Virus record (IMG/VR): IMGVR_UViG_3300046655_000536
Span: 1-28,218 of that record
DNA length: 28,218 bases
Origin: a virus
Strand: one strand, 5' to 3'
In this document: piece after piece, positions 22,665 through 28,218 of the stretch
How positions within the stretch are numbered: position 1 is the stretch's first letter
Layout: each line of letters opens with the position of its first letter
The notes under the pieces: model-generated
What the model saw: the letters and a program-made list of their open reading frames with translations, nothing else
What the model was told of the DNA's origin: nothing
The model's database searches: none
Translations under genes and position numbers: made by a program

Positions 22665-23323
22665 AACGGGTCACTCCATCTGTCGTTTTTGTTCTTGTTA
22701 AATTTTACATAATTGTTTGCCCATGTACTTGCTTGTAGTTTCCAGTTATGAATTTTTTTACCATTCTTGTGCTTCCAACCAAGCCCACTATAATAGTTAA
22801 TAAAATTCTCGGACTCTATCTCTAGGTCTGATGAATTTATTTTCCCAGTTCCTTCAAAATATACAAGAGCCTCTGCCTTGTTGGGTGGGTTCTTTTTTAC
22901 ATTTTTATCATTCTTAACATTCTTATCATTCTTAGTAGTTGTTGATTGTTTGTTGTTGGTTTGTTGTTCTTTTGTTGTTCGTTTGTTGCTATCTGTGAAT
23001 TCATCAAACTCCTCCTCCTGATAAGCATTGTAATTACATACAGTTATAACCGTTCCTTTGCTTGTTGATTGTTTGTTGATTTCACCAGTACTTTCCAATT
23101 TTTTAAAAACAGTTCTTAATTGTTGTGTAGTAAGCGTAAGCTCATATTGCATCACCTCAAAGCTTGTTACAAATGTACCTCTTTTTATAAGAGTTCCACG
23201 ATATGCTTTGTCTTTATGATTTGCTTTAAGAAGGCAGTGCAAAAATACTCGTAAGCAATTTGGCTCAGAATACCACTCCCAATCAAGAAACTGTCTATGT
23301 AATTTAATCCATCCTTTGTACAT
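22661..23323 (-). CDS. Replication initiator (lambda O/DnaD-type)
   Basis: A 220-residue protein. Residues 1-~105 form a winged helix-turn-helix (WIKLHRQFLDWEWYSEPNCL, RGTFVTSFEVMQYELTLTTQ, QLRTVFKKLESTGEINKQST). A low-complexity linker follows (KEQQTNNKQSTTTKNDKNV). The C-terminal part, FINYYSGLGWKHKNGKKIHN with WKLQASTWANNY, fits the helicase-loader-binding C-domain of phage replisome organisers. Starts in the ACTAAGATG context. The coding sequence contains iteron-like repeats (22901-23078), as in lambda O, where the origin lies inside the gene. Confidence 0.8.
   Translation of the reverse strand: MYKGWIKLHRQFLDWEWYSEPNCLRVFLHCLLKANHKDKAYRGTLIKRGTFVTSFEVMQYELTLTTQQLRTVFKKLESTGEINKQSTSKGTVITVCNYNAYQEEEFDEFTDSNKRTTKEQQTNNKQSTTTKNDKNVKNDKNVKKNPPNKAEALVYFEGTGKINSSDLEIESENFINYYSGLGWKHKNGKKIHNWKLQASTWANNYVKFNKNKNDRWSDPF
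22901..23078 (-). repeat. Iteron-like repeats in the replication gene; candidate origin
   Basis: On the plus strand are four tandem 11-bp units, GTTTGTTGTTG, GTTTGTTGTTC, TTTTGTTGTTC, GTTTGTTGCTA (22948-22991). Next to them are two 18-bp units beginning ATTTTTATCATT / ATTCTTATCATT (22901-22936). A perfect 17-bp direct repeat starting TTGTTGATTG occurs at 22939-22955 and 23062-23078. The 11-bp period is one helical turn and is out of register with codons, so it is not just a protein repeat. Position in the linker of an O-like gene matches the lambda origin. Confidence 0.6.
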
Positions 23324-23349
23324 CTTAGTTGATTATAAATAAAATAAAC

Positions 23350-23721
23350 TTAGAAAGGTAAATCATCGTCAATTTTTTCTATATCAACATTAACTGACGG
23401 CTCGTTTTTTTGGTCACTCTTGCCACCAAGCATCTCAAGCCTATCACATACAATCTGTGTGCTGTATTTTTTCTCACCATCTTTTTCATATACGCTTGTG
23501 TTTATTGAACCCTCAATACAAACCAAGCTTCCTTTGCTCAGGAATTTTTCAGCTATCTCAGCTGTTTTAGAAAAGCATACTATGTTATGCCATTCAGTTT
23601 GCTCCTCACCTTTTATTTTTTTACTCGTTGCCATAGAGAACTTGCAAATCTGCATATTGCTTTGAGTAAACTTTGTTTCAGGGTTTTTCCCTAGTCTGCC
23701 TATTAATATTACTTTATTCAT
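23350..23721 (-). CDS. ssb: Single-stranded DNA-binding protein
   Basis: A 123-residue OB-fold SSB. Start MNKVILIGRLGKNPETKFTQ, then WHNIVCFSKTAEIAEKFLSK (residues 43-62) and GSINTSVYEKDGEKKYSTQI; the C-terminal tip DDDLPF is the standard partner-binding peptide. It is short compared with bacterial SSB because the linker is only about 18 residues. It binds ssDNA in phage replication and ERF-mediated annealing. Eight-base overlap with the NinG gene; downstream is the replication gene. Confidence 0.96.
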   Translation of the reverse strand: MNKVILIGRLGKNPETKFTQSNMQICKFSMATSKKIKGEEQTEWHNIVCFSKTAEIAEKFLSKGSLVCIEGSINTSVYEKDGEKKYSTQIVCDRLEMLGGKSDQKNEPSVNVDIEKIDDDLPF

Positions 23722-24139
23722 GATATAAGTTTTTGTCTTTATTTAATTTTTCAGCTTCTTGTTTGTAGTATTTGGCCAAGTCCATGACCTCTTGTTTTGT
23801 ATATTTATGTATTAGTCTTGCTTGACTTTCTAAGAACCTTGCAGTTCCTATTCCGTATCGTACATCTATTTGCTGACCATGTCTGTACTGCTCGCCTGCC
23901 TGAAAGTTATTACACCTCTGACATTGAGCGTGCGCGTTTTTCTCATCCCATCTAGTTGCTAGATATCTACGACTTTGAAAGTGCCCACAGTCCATCTCAG
24001 CCCAATGCTTGACAGTATCGCAAGTTATACAATTGCACATACCGTACTCGTCAGAATCTCGCAAGCGTATGTACTTACTAAACCAAGTGTCGCATGTTTT
24101 CTTGGCCGAAGAGAGATTCTTGCTTTTGTTTAGTCCCAT
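23714..24139 (-). CDS. ninG: NinG/Rap-type recombination protein
   Basis: A 141-residue zinc-finger protein of the lambda NinG type. It reads CDTWFSKYIRLRDSD, then CNCITC (Cys37/Cys40 pair), MDCGHFQSRRYLATRWDEKN, AHAQCQRCNNFQAGEQY (Cys73/Cys76), and an end helix (VMDLAKYYKQEAEKLNKDKN). The family is a structure-specific recombination endonuclease acting with ERF/Red annealing proteins. Encoded between the ERF block and SSB, so it fits a recombination module. ATG 24139 overlaps the upstream HTH gene by 62 bases, which is long but keeps the conserved N-terminus. Confidence 0.92.
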   Translation of the reverse strand: MGLNKSKNLSSAKKTCDTWFSKYIRLRDSDEYGMCNCITCDTVKHWAEMDCGHFQSRRYLATRWDEKNAHAQCQRCNNFQAGEQYRHGQQIDVRYGIGTARFLESQARLIHKYTKQEVMDLAKYYKQEAEKLNKDKNLYHE

Positions 24140-24350
24140 GCTTTAATGTATATATTGCTATTGTTGTTTTATTACCTAAACGAGTGGTAACAGTTTTATC
24201 GACTGTTGTAATATTATGCCCTGCACCCCTTAGGTCAAAGATAACTGCTGACAGTCTTGTTATTCCATATTCTTCAAATGCCTGCCAAGATGAAATACTT
24301 CCGTATCGCCTCAAATGGTCAAGCACTATTTTATACTGTGTCTGTTTCAT
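24078..24350 (-). CDS. Winged-helix protein (HTH_39-like)
   Basis: A 90-residue DNA-binding protein: QYKIVLDHLRRYGSISSWQA, then FEEYGITRLSAVIFDLRGAG (residues 25-44) and beta wing TTRLGNKTTIAIYTL. This is the small phage helix-turn-helix type that precedes recombination genes. A C-terminal tail (HGTKQKQESLFGQENMRH) is overlapped by the NinG start. Likely a regulator or recombination-associated DNA binder. Confidence 0.78.
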   Translation of the reverse strand: MKQTQYKIVLDHLRRYGSISSWQAFEEYGITRLSAVIFDLRGAGHNITTVDKTVTTRLGNKTTIAIYTLKHGTKQKQESLFGQENMRHLV

Positions 24351-24481
24351 TGTTTTTTTTGTTTAATTTTTGCGAACCTTCTCCAGTCAGTAACCGCTAT
24401 GGCAATTGCATACAATGCTAAAAAGCCAAGCACTTGTGCTACTATCCCAATGGTATCAAGCAATACTTTTATTACTTCCAT
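24347..24481 (-). CDS. 44-residue membrane protein
   Basis: MEVIKVLLDTIGIVAQVLGF continues to a single hydrophobic segment (LALYAIAIAV), then a basic end (WRRFAKIKQKKQ). The stop overlaps the next ATG as ATGA and the start lies inside the end of the upstream gene, the same coupling as its neighbours, so it is probably real. Function unknown. Confidence 0.6.
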   Translation of the reverse strand: MEVIKVLLDTIGIVAQVLGFLALYAIAIAVTDWRRFAKIKQKKQ

Positions 24482-24650
24482 TTCGGTAGTCCTGAATCTT
24501 TCTTATTGTTGTATATGATGGGTCGACTGCCCTTTTGTCTATAAAGGCTCTGATTCGTGGGGCGGGTATCCTCGTTGAAAAGGACACCTCGTTTACATTT
24601 TGTTTTTTTACCCACTCACGTAATGTTTCTAGTTCTTTTTCAGGTGTCAT
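24456..24650 (-). CDS. Small putative Cro/CI-like DNA-binding protein
   Basis: A 64-residue protein. VNEVSFSTRIPAPRIRAFID followed by PSYTTIRKIQDYRNG looks like a degenerate helix-turn-helix of the Cro/XRE type (recognition helix near residues 29-38). ATGA overlap with the ERF gene. A candidate early regulator. Confidence 0.62.
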   Translation of the reverse strand: MTPEKELETLREWVKKQNVNEVSFSTRIPAPRIRAFIDKRAVDPSYTTIRKIQDYRNGSNKSIA

Positions 24651-25186
24651 AGTGTTTTTAATAGTTCAAAGTTGTCTTTTGATATTCCTACACCTTTCTG
24701 TCTTAAGAGACTTCTAACTGCATCTGCATCTAATTTTTGGTCTTGCATGTATTTTACAGTTTTATCCCAATTGTCCGTATTAGGATTGAGCCACTCACTT
24801 ACAGATGGCGCTTTGTTATACTGCTTGGGTTGTGCTACTGTTTTATTAGCATCATCATCTTCTGCCTCTATGCCTAACAAAGACTGCAAAGTATATCTGC
24901 GGTAGTATGTAATGCACGAGCCTATCTTCTGTGGGTCTTGTAAGTCAGGTAAAGGCAGAAAAGCCTCAACCGAGTCGCCACTTTCTGTATCTATAATAAT
25001 CGTGCCTACATTATTGTCTTTTATGGGTTGCAATAACAATAAATCTTCCGCAATCAATGCGGGTCGCACAGCCTCAATAAGCTGATTAATGTCAAAGTAC
25101 CTACTATTGTAAAATGGGTTAGTAGCATCTTTCTTCATCTTGTCCATCGTGCTTGTTACTTTAAATAACTTTTTGTAAATCTTCAT
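24647..25186 (-). CDS. erf: ERF-family single-strand annealing protein
   Basis: A 179-residue recombinase of the ERF superfamily, which anneals complementary single strands in phage recombination. Core motifs: FYNSRYFDINQLIEAVRPAL, the Gln-containing LLLLQPIKDNNVGTIIIDTE, AFLPLPDLQDPQKIGSCITY and YRRYTLQSLLGIEAEDDDAN (93-112), the diagnostic (A/C)ITY.RRY..........DDDAN end. The C-terminal 60 residues are a separate charged part. It is close to SSB and NinG, its normal partners, and overlaps the upstream gene by 26 bases. Confidence 0.93.
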   Translation of the reverse strand: MKIYKKLFKVTSTMDKMKKDATNPFYNSRYFDINQLIEAVRPALIAEDLLLLQPIKDNNVGTIIIDTESGDSVEAFLPLPDLQDPQKIGSCITYYRRYTLQSLLGIEAEDDDANKTVAQPKQYNKAPSVSEWLNPNTDNWDKTVKYMQDQKLDADAVRSLLRQKGVGISKDNFELLKTL

Positions 25187-25583
25187 TTGTTCGCTCCATC
25201 TTTATAAATCCGTTTCCTTGTTTAGTTTTTACTGGTTCAATTATTTCACCAGTATGATTGTCAACGATGCTCACCCCATCTTTGGTGGCAATCTTTATTA
25301 GCTTTTCAATTCTGCGCTTTTCAGCGTCAGCCTCTTTCCACATAGACGAAGATTTGAAGTCAAATGACATCCTTCCTGCCATGTGCGTTATTTTGTTTCC
25401 ACTTACTATAAGTGATTCTTTGTCATCAAGATAAGTTAGCTCATCTATAATTTGACTTTCTATCTGCTTAATCGCATATTCGATTTCGCTTTTTAAGGAG
25501 CGCAAAGTTACGTAAGCGTTGCTTGCTTTGAGTTGCCCTCCTTCTACCTTTTTAATTAGGTTATATGGCTCTTCTATTGGCAT
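25161..25583 (-). CDS. Helical protein preceding ERF
   Basis: A 140-residue protein of long charged helices (SLKSEIEYAIKQIESQIIDE, then KEADAEKRRIEKLIKIATKD) around a short GNKITHMAGRMSFDF segment. Proteins of this outline often precede phage recombinases, but the family is not certain (Gp157-like or nuclease-inhibitor-like are options). ATG 25583 overlaps the upstream mini-gene by 23 bases. Confidence 0.72.
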   Translation of the reverse strand: MPIEEPYNLIKKVEGGQLKASNAYVTLRSLKSEIEYAIKQIESQIIDELTYLDDKESLIVSGNKITHMAGRMSFDFKSSSMWKEADAEKRRIEKLIKIATKDGVSIVDNHTGEIIEPVKTKQGNGFIKMERTNEDLQKVI

Positions 25584-25713
25584 AGTTTACTAAGTATGTT
25601 CCAGTTATAGTTAATATTAAGCCTTGTATGGCTATGTGTTTTAGTGTATCTCCTTCTGCCATAAGAAAGGCGAGAAAGAGAAAAGTTGATATATATGCTA
25701 TTATTTTTTTCAT
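25561..25713 (-). CDS. 50-residue membrane protein
   Basis: MKKIIAYISTFLFLAFLMAE then IAIQGLILTITGTYLVNYAN: two hydrophobic segments with a short basic end. The start follows an A-rich leader ending ATTAAGATG, a near match to the recurring early-gene start context. Overlap with the next gene supports it. Function unknown. Confidence 0.62.
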   Translation of the reverse strand: MKKIIAYISTFLFLAFLMAEGDTLKHIAIQGLILTITGTYLVNYANRRAI

Positions 25714-25760
25714 CTTAATTATTTATTTGTTTTAATATAAAAAAATATTTTTTAAATATT

Positions 25761-26033
25761 TTAGTCAATTTTATAGAGTTCTACCGTAGTAATATAATAG
25801 GGTACATACAAAGACTTGGTAAAGCCTTTATATTTATATTGTATACTTTCACTAAAAGTGTCTATCCATATCATATCAGAATGAGTTTCGTCAAAGTGTA
25901 TATCTTTTAAGTCGTAGTCCTCTTTGATTTTTGCCTTTGCACCCTGAAGGGTTGTATAATGTTCAGTAATTTTTACGTTGCTAGGATTTTTTATGTCTTT
26001 ATAAACGACTATCCATGTTATTGCTTTTTCCAT
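25761..26033 (-). CDS. Hypothetical protein
   Basis: A 90-residue alpha/beta protein (MEKAITWIVVYKDIKNPSNV, QGAKAKIKEDYDLKDIHFDE, YVPYYITTVELYKID). No family recognised. Lies four bases after the preceding gene in the early operon driven by promoter copy C. Confidence 0.7.
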   Translation of the reverse strand: MEKAITWIVVYKDIKNPSNVKITEHYTTLQGAKAKIKEDYDLKDIHFDETHSDMIWIDTFSESIQYKYKGFTKSLYVPYYITTVELYKID

Positions 26034-26037
26034 ATCC

Positions 26038-26265
26038 TTACCAGTTTTTTAGTTCTTGATTGATTAGGGCTTCCTCGAGGGCAGGTTGTATCACTTCAGC
26101 GATAAGCCACTCTTCGACATTCCACATTGCATTCATTGCATTAAATCGCACATCATTTTCTCTTTCTTTTGCTTTACCACGCACGTCTTGTAGAAGCTCT
26201 ACTTGTGCTCTGTTCTCAGCCATTAAGCTTAGTATTCTTTCGTTCATTAGTTTTGTTGTTTTCAT
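26038..26265 (-). CDS. Small helical protein, first gene after promoter copy C
   Basis: From ATG 26265 in the ACTACTAAGATG context the product is 75 residues (MKTTKLMNERILSLMAENRA, then AMWNVEEWLIAEVIQPALEE). Longer translation from TTG 26295 would begin inside the promoter palindrome and is rejected. Mostly coiled helix; function unknown. Confidence 0.7.
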   Translation of the reverse strand: MKTTKLMNERILSLMAENRAQVELLQDVRGKAKERENDVRFNAMNAMWNVEEWLIAEVIQPALEEALINQELKNW

Positions 26266-26285
26266 CTTAGTAGTATTTGTTTTTG

Positions 26286-26324
26286 GTTTACTCAATGATA
26301 AATAAACTTTATATACCGAGCAAA
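26286..26324 (-). promoter_or_regulatory. 39-bp promoter/palindrome module, copy C
   Basis: TTTG (26321-26324), 20 bases, TATCATTG (seven of eight to TAnnTTTG; best of the three copies). Palindrome GTTTATTTA-TCAT-TGAGTAAAC at 26286-26307. It heads the early recombination/replication block. The sequence just upstream, after the phosphoesterase gene, is T-rich on the minus strand and may include a weak terminator. Confidence 0.72.
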
Positions 26325-26391
26325 TAATTTTATAAAATATTTTTAAAAAAAATAAAAAAGTAAGCTGAAGATGAGCTGAGGTCTTAAAAAA

Positions 26392-27279
26392 TTAGAAACT
26401 TTCTACTGGCGTTTCTATCACTTGGGTAATTATGTTTTGGTCTGAATTTGATTTCTTAAGCTTGAAATCTACAAACCAACCTCCAATGTCGGTAGGATTA
26501 AAATTCTTTTCAACTGCCCAACCTGACTTACCTGCACCAATGCCATCAACATAGCTGCCCGACTGAATGTATTTTATTTTGTCTTTGTAGATTCTGCCAT
26601 TTGGTGAAACTCTCATTCTAGCAGTCGATGGGTCGTACCATTTCTGATGTGTATGACCACGGACCAAGATATTAGCATCTGGGTATTTCATCGCTTCGAT
26701 TTGAACATCTAGCATACCCTTAGAACGTTTAGCACTTCCACCAAAGCCATGATGGTAGTGTATCTTACAAATCTGACTGGAGCGCTTGTTCCTTAATCGC
26801 AAAAACACCCAGCCAGAATATGCACCCAACTGGATATTAACACCATGCTCCAAGTTCAATGCCCAAACGATTGAACGTAGTATGTCGTGGTTGTGAAATT
26901 TGTTTATGGTCTTTTCGTGATTACCATACGATATAAGGGCTATATTCTTTGCGTAAGGCTTTAAAAACTCTATAGTGTATTCTGCTACCAAATCAAGATA
27001 GGTACGCCCGTGCTGAATGAATTGTGGGTCTATATCCTCACGTTGCAGTCGTCTATCTCCATACGACCCCATGACATCTAACAAATCGCCAAAAATAAAG
27101 ATAAGCCCATTGGCTTCTTTTATTTCGTCAAAGTGTCTTTTAAGTATATCCCTTTTACACCCAATAGAATCTAAGTGTATATCAGAACAAAAAAGTGTGG
27201 GAACTATGTCAGTAGAACGGCATCCATCAAACTCAAATAAATGCACATTTTCGGACAATTCTTCAACGTGCTTTTTCAT
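26392..27279 (-). CDS. Calcineurin-like metallophosphoesterase
   Basis: A 295-residue two-metal phosphoesterase. The motif set is complete: SDIHLD (Asp33, His35), FGDLLD (Gly64-Asp65), YGNHE (Asn120, His121), HYHHGF (His174-177 region) and RGHTHQKW (His209, His211). Such enzymes in phages cleave phosphodiesters, often as DNA nucleases or end-processing phosphatases; the actual substrate is not visible. It has its own promoter with a leader of about 20 bases, and is set between tail-module genes and the early block. Confidence 0.9.
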   Translation of the reverse strand: MKKHVEELSENVHLFEFDGCRSTDIVPTLFCSDIHLDSIGCKRDILKRHFDEIKEANGLIFIFGDLLDVMGSYGDRRLQREDIDPQFIQHGRTYLDLVAEYTIEFLKPYAKNIALISYGNHEKTINKFHNHDILRSIVWALNLEHGVNIQLGAYSGWVFLRLRNKRSSQICKIHYHHGFGGSAKRSKGMLDVQIEAMKYPDANILVRGHTHQKWYDPSTARMRVSPNGRIYKDKIKYIQSGSYVDGIGAGKSGWAVEKNFNPTDIGGWFVDFKLKKSNSDQNIITQVIETPVESF

Positions 27280-27303
27280 ATAATTTGGTTAGTAAAGGTT
27301 TAC

Positions 27304-27334
27304 CAAAATTATTGAATTTAAACTGAAAAGCAAA
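27304..27334 (-). promoter_or_regulatory. Bacteroidetes-type promoter for the phosphoesterase
   Basis: Exact TTTG (27331-27334), 19 bases, exact TAATTTTG (27304-27311) on the minus strand, ending 24 bases before the ATG at 27279. Perfect match to the -33/-7 form. Confidence 0.82.
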
Positions 27335-27363
27335 ATTACCAACAAATTACCCACACACTAGAA

Positions 27364-27501
27364 TTACTCTTCAGTCTTTTCTTCAGCTTGAGCCTTTAAG
27401 GTATTTTCATACCCTTGCTTTACATATCTGATTTCATCAAGTTGCATCTGTAAACGTGCTTCTTGAACTTTCAGTTCTTCGATTCTTTCTTCTAATGTCA
27501 T
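27364..27501 (-). CDS. 45-residue coiled-coil protein
   Basis: MTLEERIEELKVQEARLQMQ then LDEIRYVKQGYENTLKAQAE: one long amphipathic helix with heptad Leu/Ile, ending in acidic EEKTEE. It has its own promoter 22-28 bases upstream. Short coiled-coil proteins of this sort are common near phage tail genes; function unknown. Confidence 0.68.
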   Translation of the reverse strand: MTLEERIEELKVQEARLQMQLDEIRYVKQGYENTLKAQAEEKTEE

Positions 27502-27528
27502 CTTGTATAATTATATTAGGGTTAAGAC

Positions 27529-27559
27529 CAAATATAACTACCAAGCCAATCCTTTCAAA
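27529..27559 (-). promoter_or_regulatory. Bacteroidetes-type promoter for the coiled-coil gene
   Basis: Exact TTTG (27556-27559), 19 bases, exact TATATTTG (27529-27536). Lies across the end of the DUF7936-like gene; 28 bases from the ATG at 27501. Confidence 0.75.
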
Positions 27560-27855
27560 GTCGCAGGATTCTTTTGTGCTTCTATTTGGTCGGTCAATGA
27601 TTGCTCTACATCTTCTTCGCCTACTTCAGCTTTAACCCAACCAAGAACGATAGGTTCAGTCAAGTCATCAAAAGCGATGTAATCTTCTGAAGATGGTTCA
27701 GGTTGGAAAGAGCAAGAACCGTACCGTCTGCCTGAATAAGACAAAGCGTCATCGCCTTCTCCAACAGTTTCGGTATGGGAGCAATCCCAATGTGCTACAA
27801 CAACTCCTTTGTCAGAGTCGTTAGTGTATTCTAGTGTGTTAATTTTCCAGTTCAT
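27538..27855 (-). CDS. DUF7936-like small phage protein
   Basis: A 105-residue protein with a recognisable phage pattern: MNWKINTLEYTNDSDKGVVV and AHWDCSH, GRRYGSCSFQPEPSSEDYIA, FDDLTEPIVLGWVKAEVG and the end IEAQKNPATLKGLAW. This set of blocks (hWt...., YG...F.P....FI.F.dLTe..vlgWV, knP....G.pW) marks a common small protein of phage tail modules, role unknown. Its ATG overlaps the upstream stop by one base. Confidence 0.75.
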   Translation of the reverse strand: MNWKINTLEYTNDSDKGVVVAHWDCSHTETVGEGDDALSYSGRRYGSCSFQPEPSSEDYIAFDDLTEPIVLGWVKAEVGEEDVEQSLTDQIEAQKNPATLKGLAW

Positions 27856-28088
27856 TATTCTGAGTCAGAGTTAAAGTTTGAGCGAATATCGTCAGTCCAG
27901 TAAGCGTTACAAACGTCTTGAACGCTTTGTGGTAAGCTAGTAATATCGTCTAATGGCGTTACTAGGCTTCTGTGATGTGCTTGTGAAATGACTTCACCAT
28001 CATCTAGTACCTTCGTGGTTAAGCGAAGTTGTACTACGCCCGATTCTAGGACTTCTATTTTTGAGTATGATTCTTGTTTTTCTAGCAT
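27855..28088 (-). CDS. Conserved tail-module small protein
   Basis: A 77-residue protein, MLEKQESYSKIEVLESGVVQ, then LRLTTKVLDDGEVISQAHHR and SLVTPLDDI, ending AYWTDDIRSN. The blocks ysKIEVLe.G..QvR..T.i..dGeeIs...hR..l.P.dD and .WTd. are widely shared among small proteins encoded next to tail fibre genes. Function unknown. It starts five bases after the right-edge gene's stop. Confidence 0.75.
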   Translation of the reverse strand: MLEKQESYSKIEVLESGVVQLRLTTKVLDDGEVISQAHHRSLVTPLDDITSLPQSVQDVCNAYWTDDIRSNFNSDSE

Positions 28089-28093
28089 TGTTT

Positions 28094-28218
28094 TTAAGTT
28101 AAATATGATACTGTTATAGTAAAGGAATCGCCTGCCGATAAGCCCGAAATAGGTGTTAAAGATAATGAGCCATTATCTACATTACCAAAAATACCTAATT
28201 TGGTGCTAGTATCACCCG
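28094..28218 (-). CDS. 3' end of a beta-rich tail-type gene, partial
   Basis: An open minus-strand frame enters at the right edge and ends at TAA 28094-28096. About 40 residues are visible: GDTSTKLGIFGNV, then GSLSLTPISGLSAGDSFTIT and VSYLT. This beta-rich end looks like a tail fibre C-terminus. It could be the end of the same gene that leaves the window at position 1 if the molecule is circular; the frames would need one base (plus any multiple of three) between the two edges. Confidence 0.65.
   Translation of the reverse strand, partial: GDTSTKLGIFGNVDNGSLSLTPISGLSAGDSFTITVSYLT

Noticed and set aside
26326-26391. Terminator after the phosphoesterase gene
   Set aside because: T-tracts are present on the minus strand but only 4-bp stems (AGCT..AGCT) could be built; too weak to list.
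1-28218. CRISPR array, insertion sequence, integrase or attachment site
   Set aside because: No spaced repeat array, transposase, recombinase or long terminal repeats were found on either strand.

Overview
The window is almost certainly a phage genome of a tailed siphovirus type, AT-rich, with practically every gene on the minus strand. The likely host is a member of the Bacteroidetes (Flavobacteriia-like). The basis is three intergenic sites matching the Bacteroidetes promoter form (TTTG about 19-21 bases before TAnnTTTG), a general lack of Shine-Dalgarno sites, and a gene set (TP901-type tape measure, HK97-type head, ERF, NinG, SSB, M15 peptidase) familiar from marine and freshwater flavophages. 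No integrase or lysogeny repressor was seen, so a lytic life style is inferred.

Layout in transcription order, right to left. Right edge: the 3' end of a beta-rich tail-type gene, two small conserved tail-module genes and a coiled-coil mini-protein. Then a metallophosphoesterase behind a good promoter. Next is the replication/recombination block (26265-22661): small unknowns, ERF annealing protein, small regulators, NinG, SSB and a lambda-O-like replication protein whose coding sequence contains 11-bp and 17-bp repeats that look like an origin. An uninterrupted operon follows: unknown, ParB-domain protein, GT-B glycosyltransferase, TET/JBP-type 2OG-Fe(II) dioxygenase, small terminase, large terminase. 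After that come small accessory genes under two nearly identical 39-bp promoter/palindrome modules, ending with a DnaA-domain-IV-like protein and a terminator. The late region holds portal, lysis genes (M15 endolysin and two membrane proteins), a second terminator, a Mu F-like protein, two GT-A glycosyltransferases with a small membrane protein between them, a multidomain prohead protease, major capsid protein, connector/closure genes, tail tube, the G/GT chaperone pair with an apparent -1 frameshift, tape measure and a large tail protein running off the left edge.

The most interesting system is the predicted DNA hypermodification cassette directly upstream of the terminase: a TET/JBP oxygenase beside a glycosyltransferase and a ParB-like protein, with two more glycosyltransferases in the late region. 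No cytosine-5 methyltransferase or nucleotide hydroxymethylase is visible. A J-like route (thymine in DNA oxidised to hydroxymethyluracil, then glycosylated) is therefore a real alternative to the 5-methylcytosine route described for other phage TETs.

Both edges lie in tail-type genes and the module order closes on itself, so the window may be one nearly complete circularly permuted genome of about 28 kb. The reading frames at the two ends do not join directly. All functions are read from sequence motifs without database searches.
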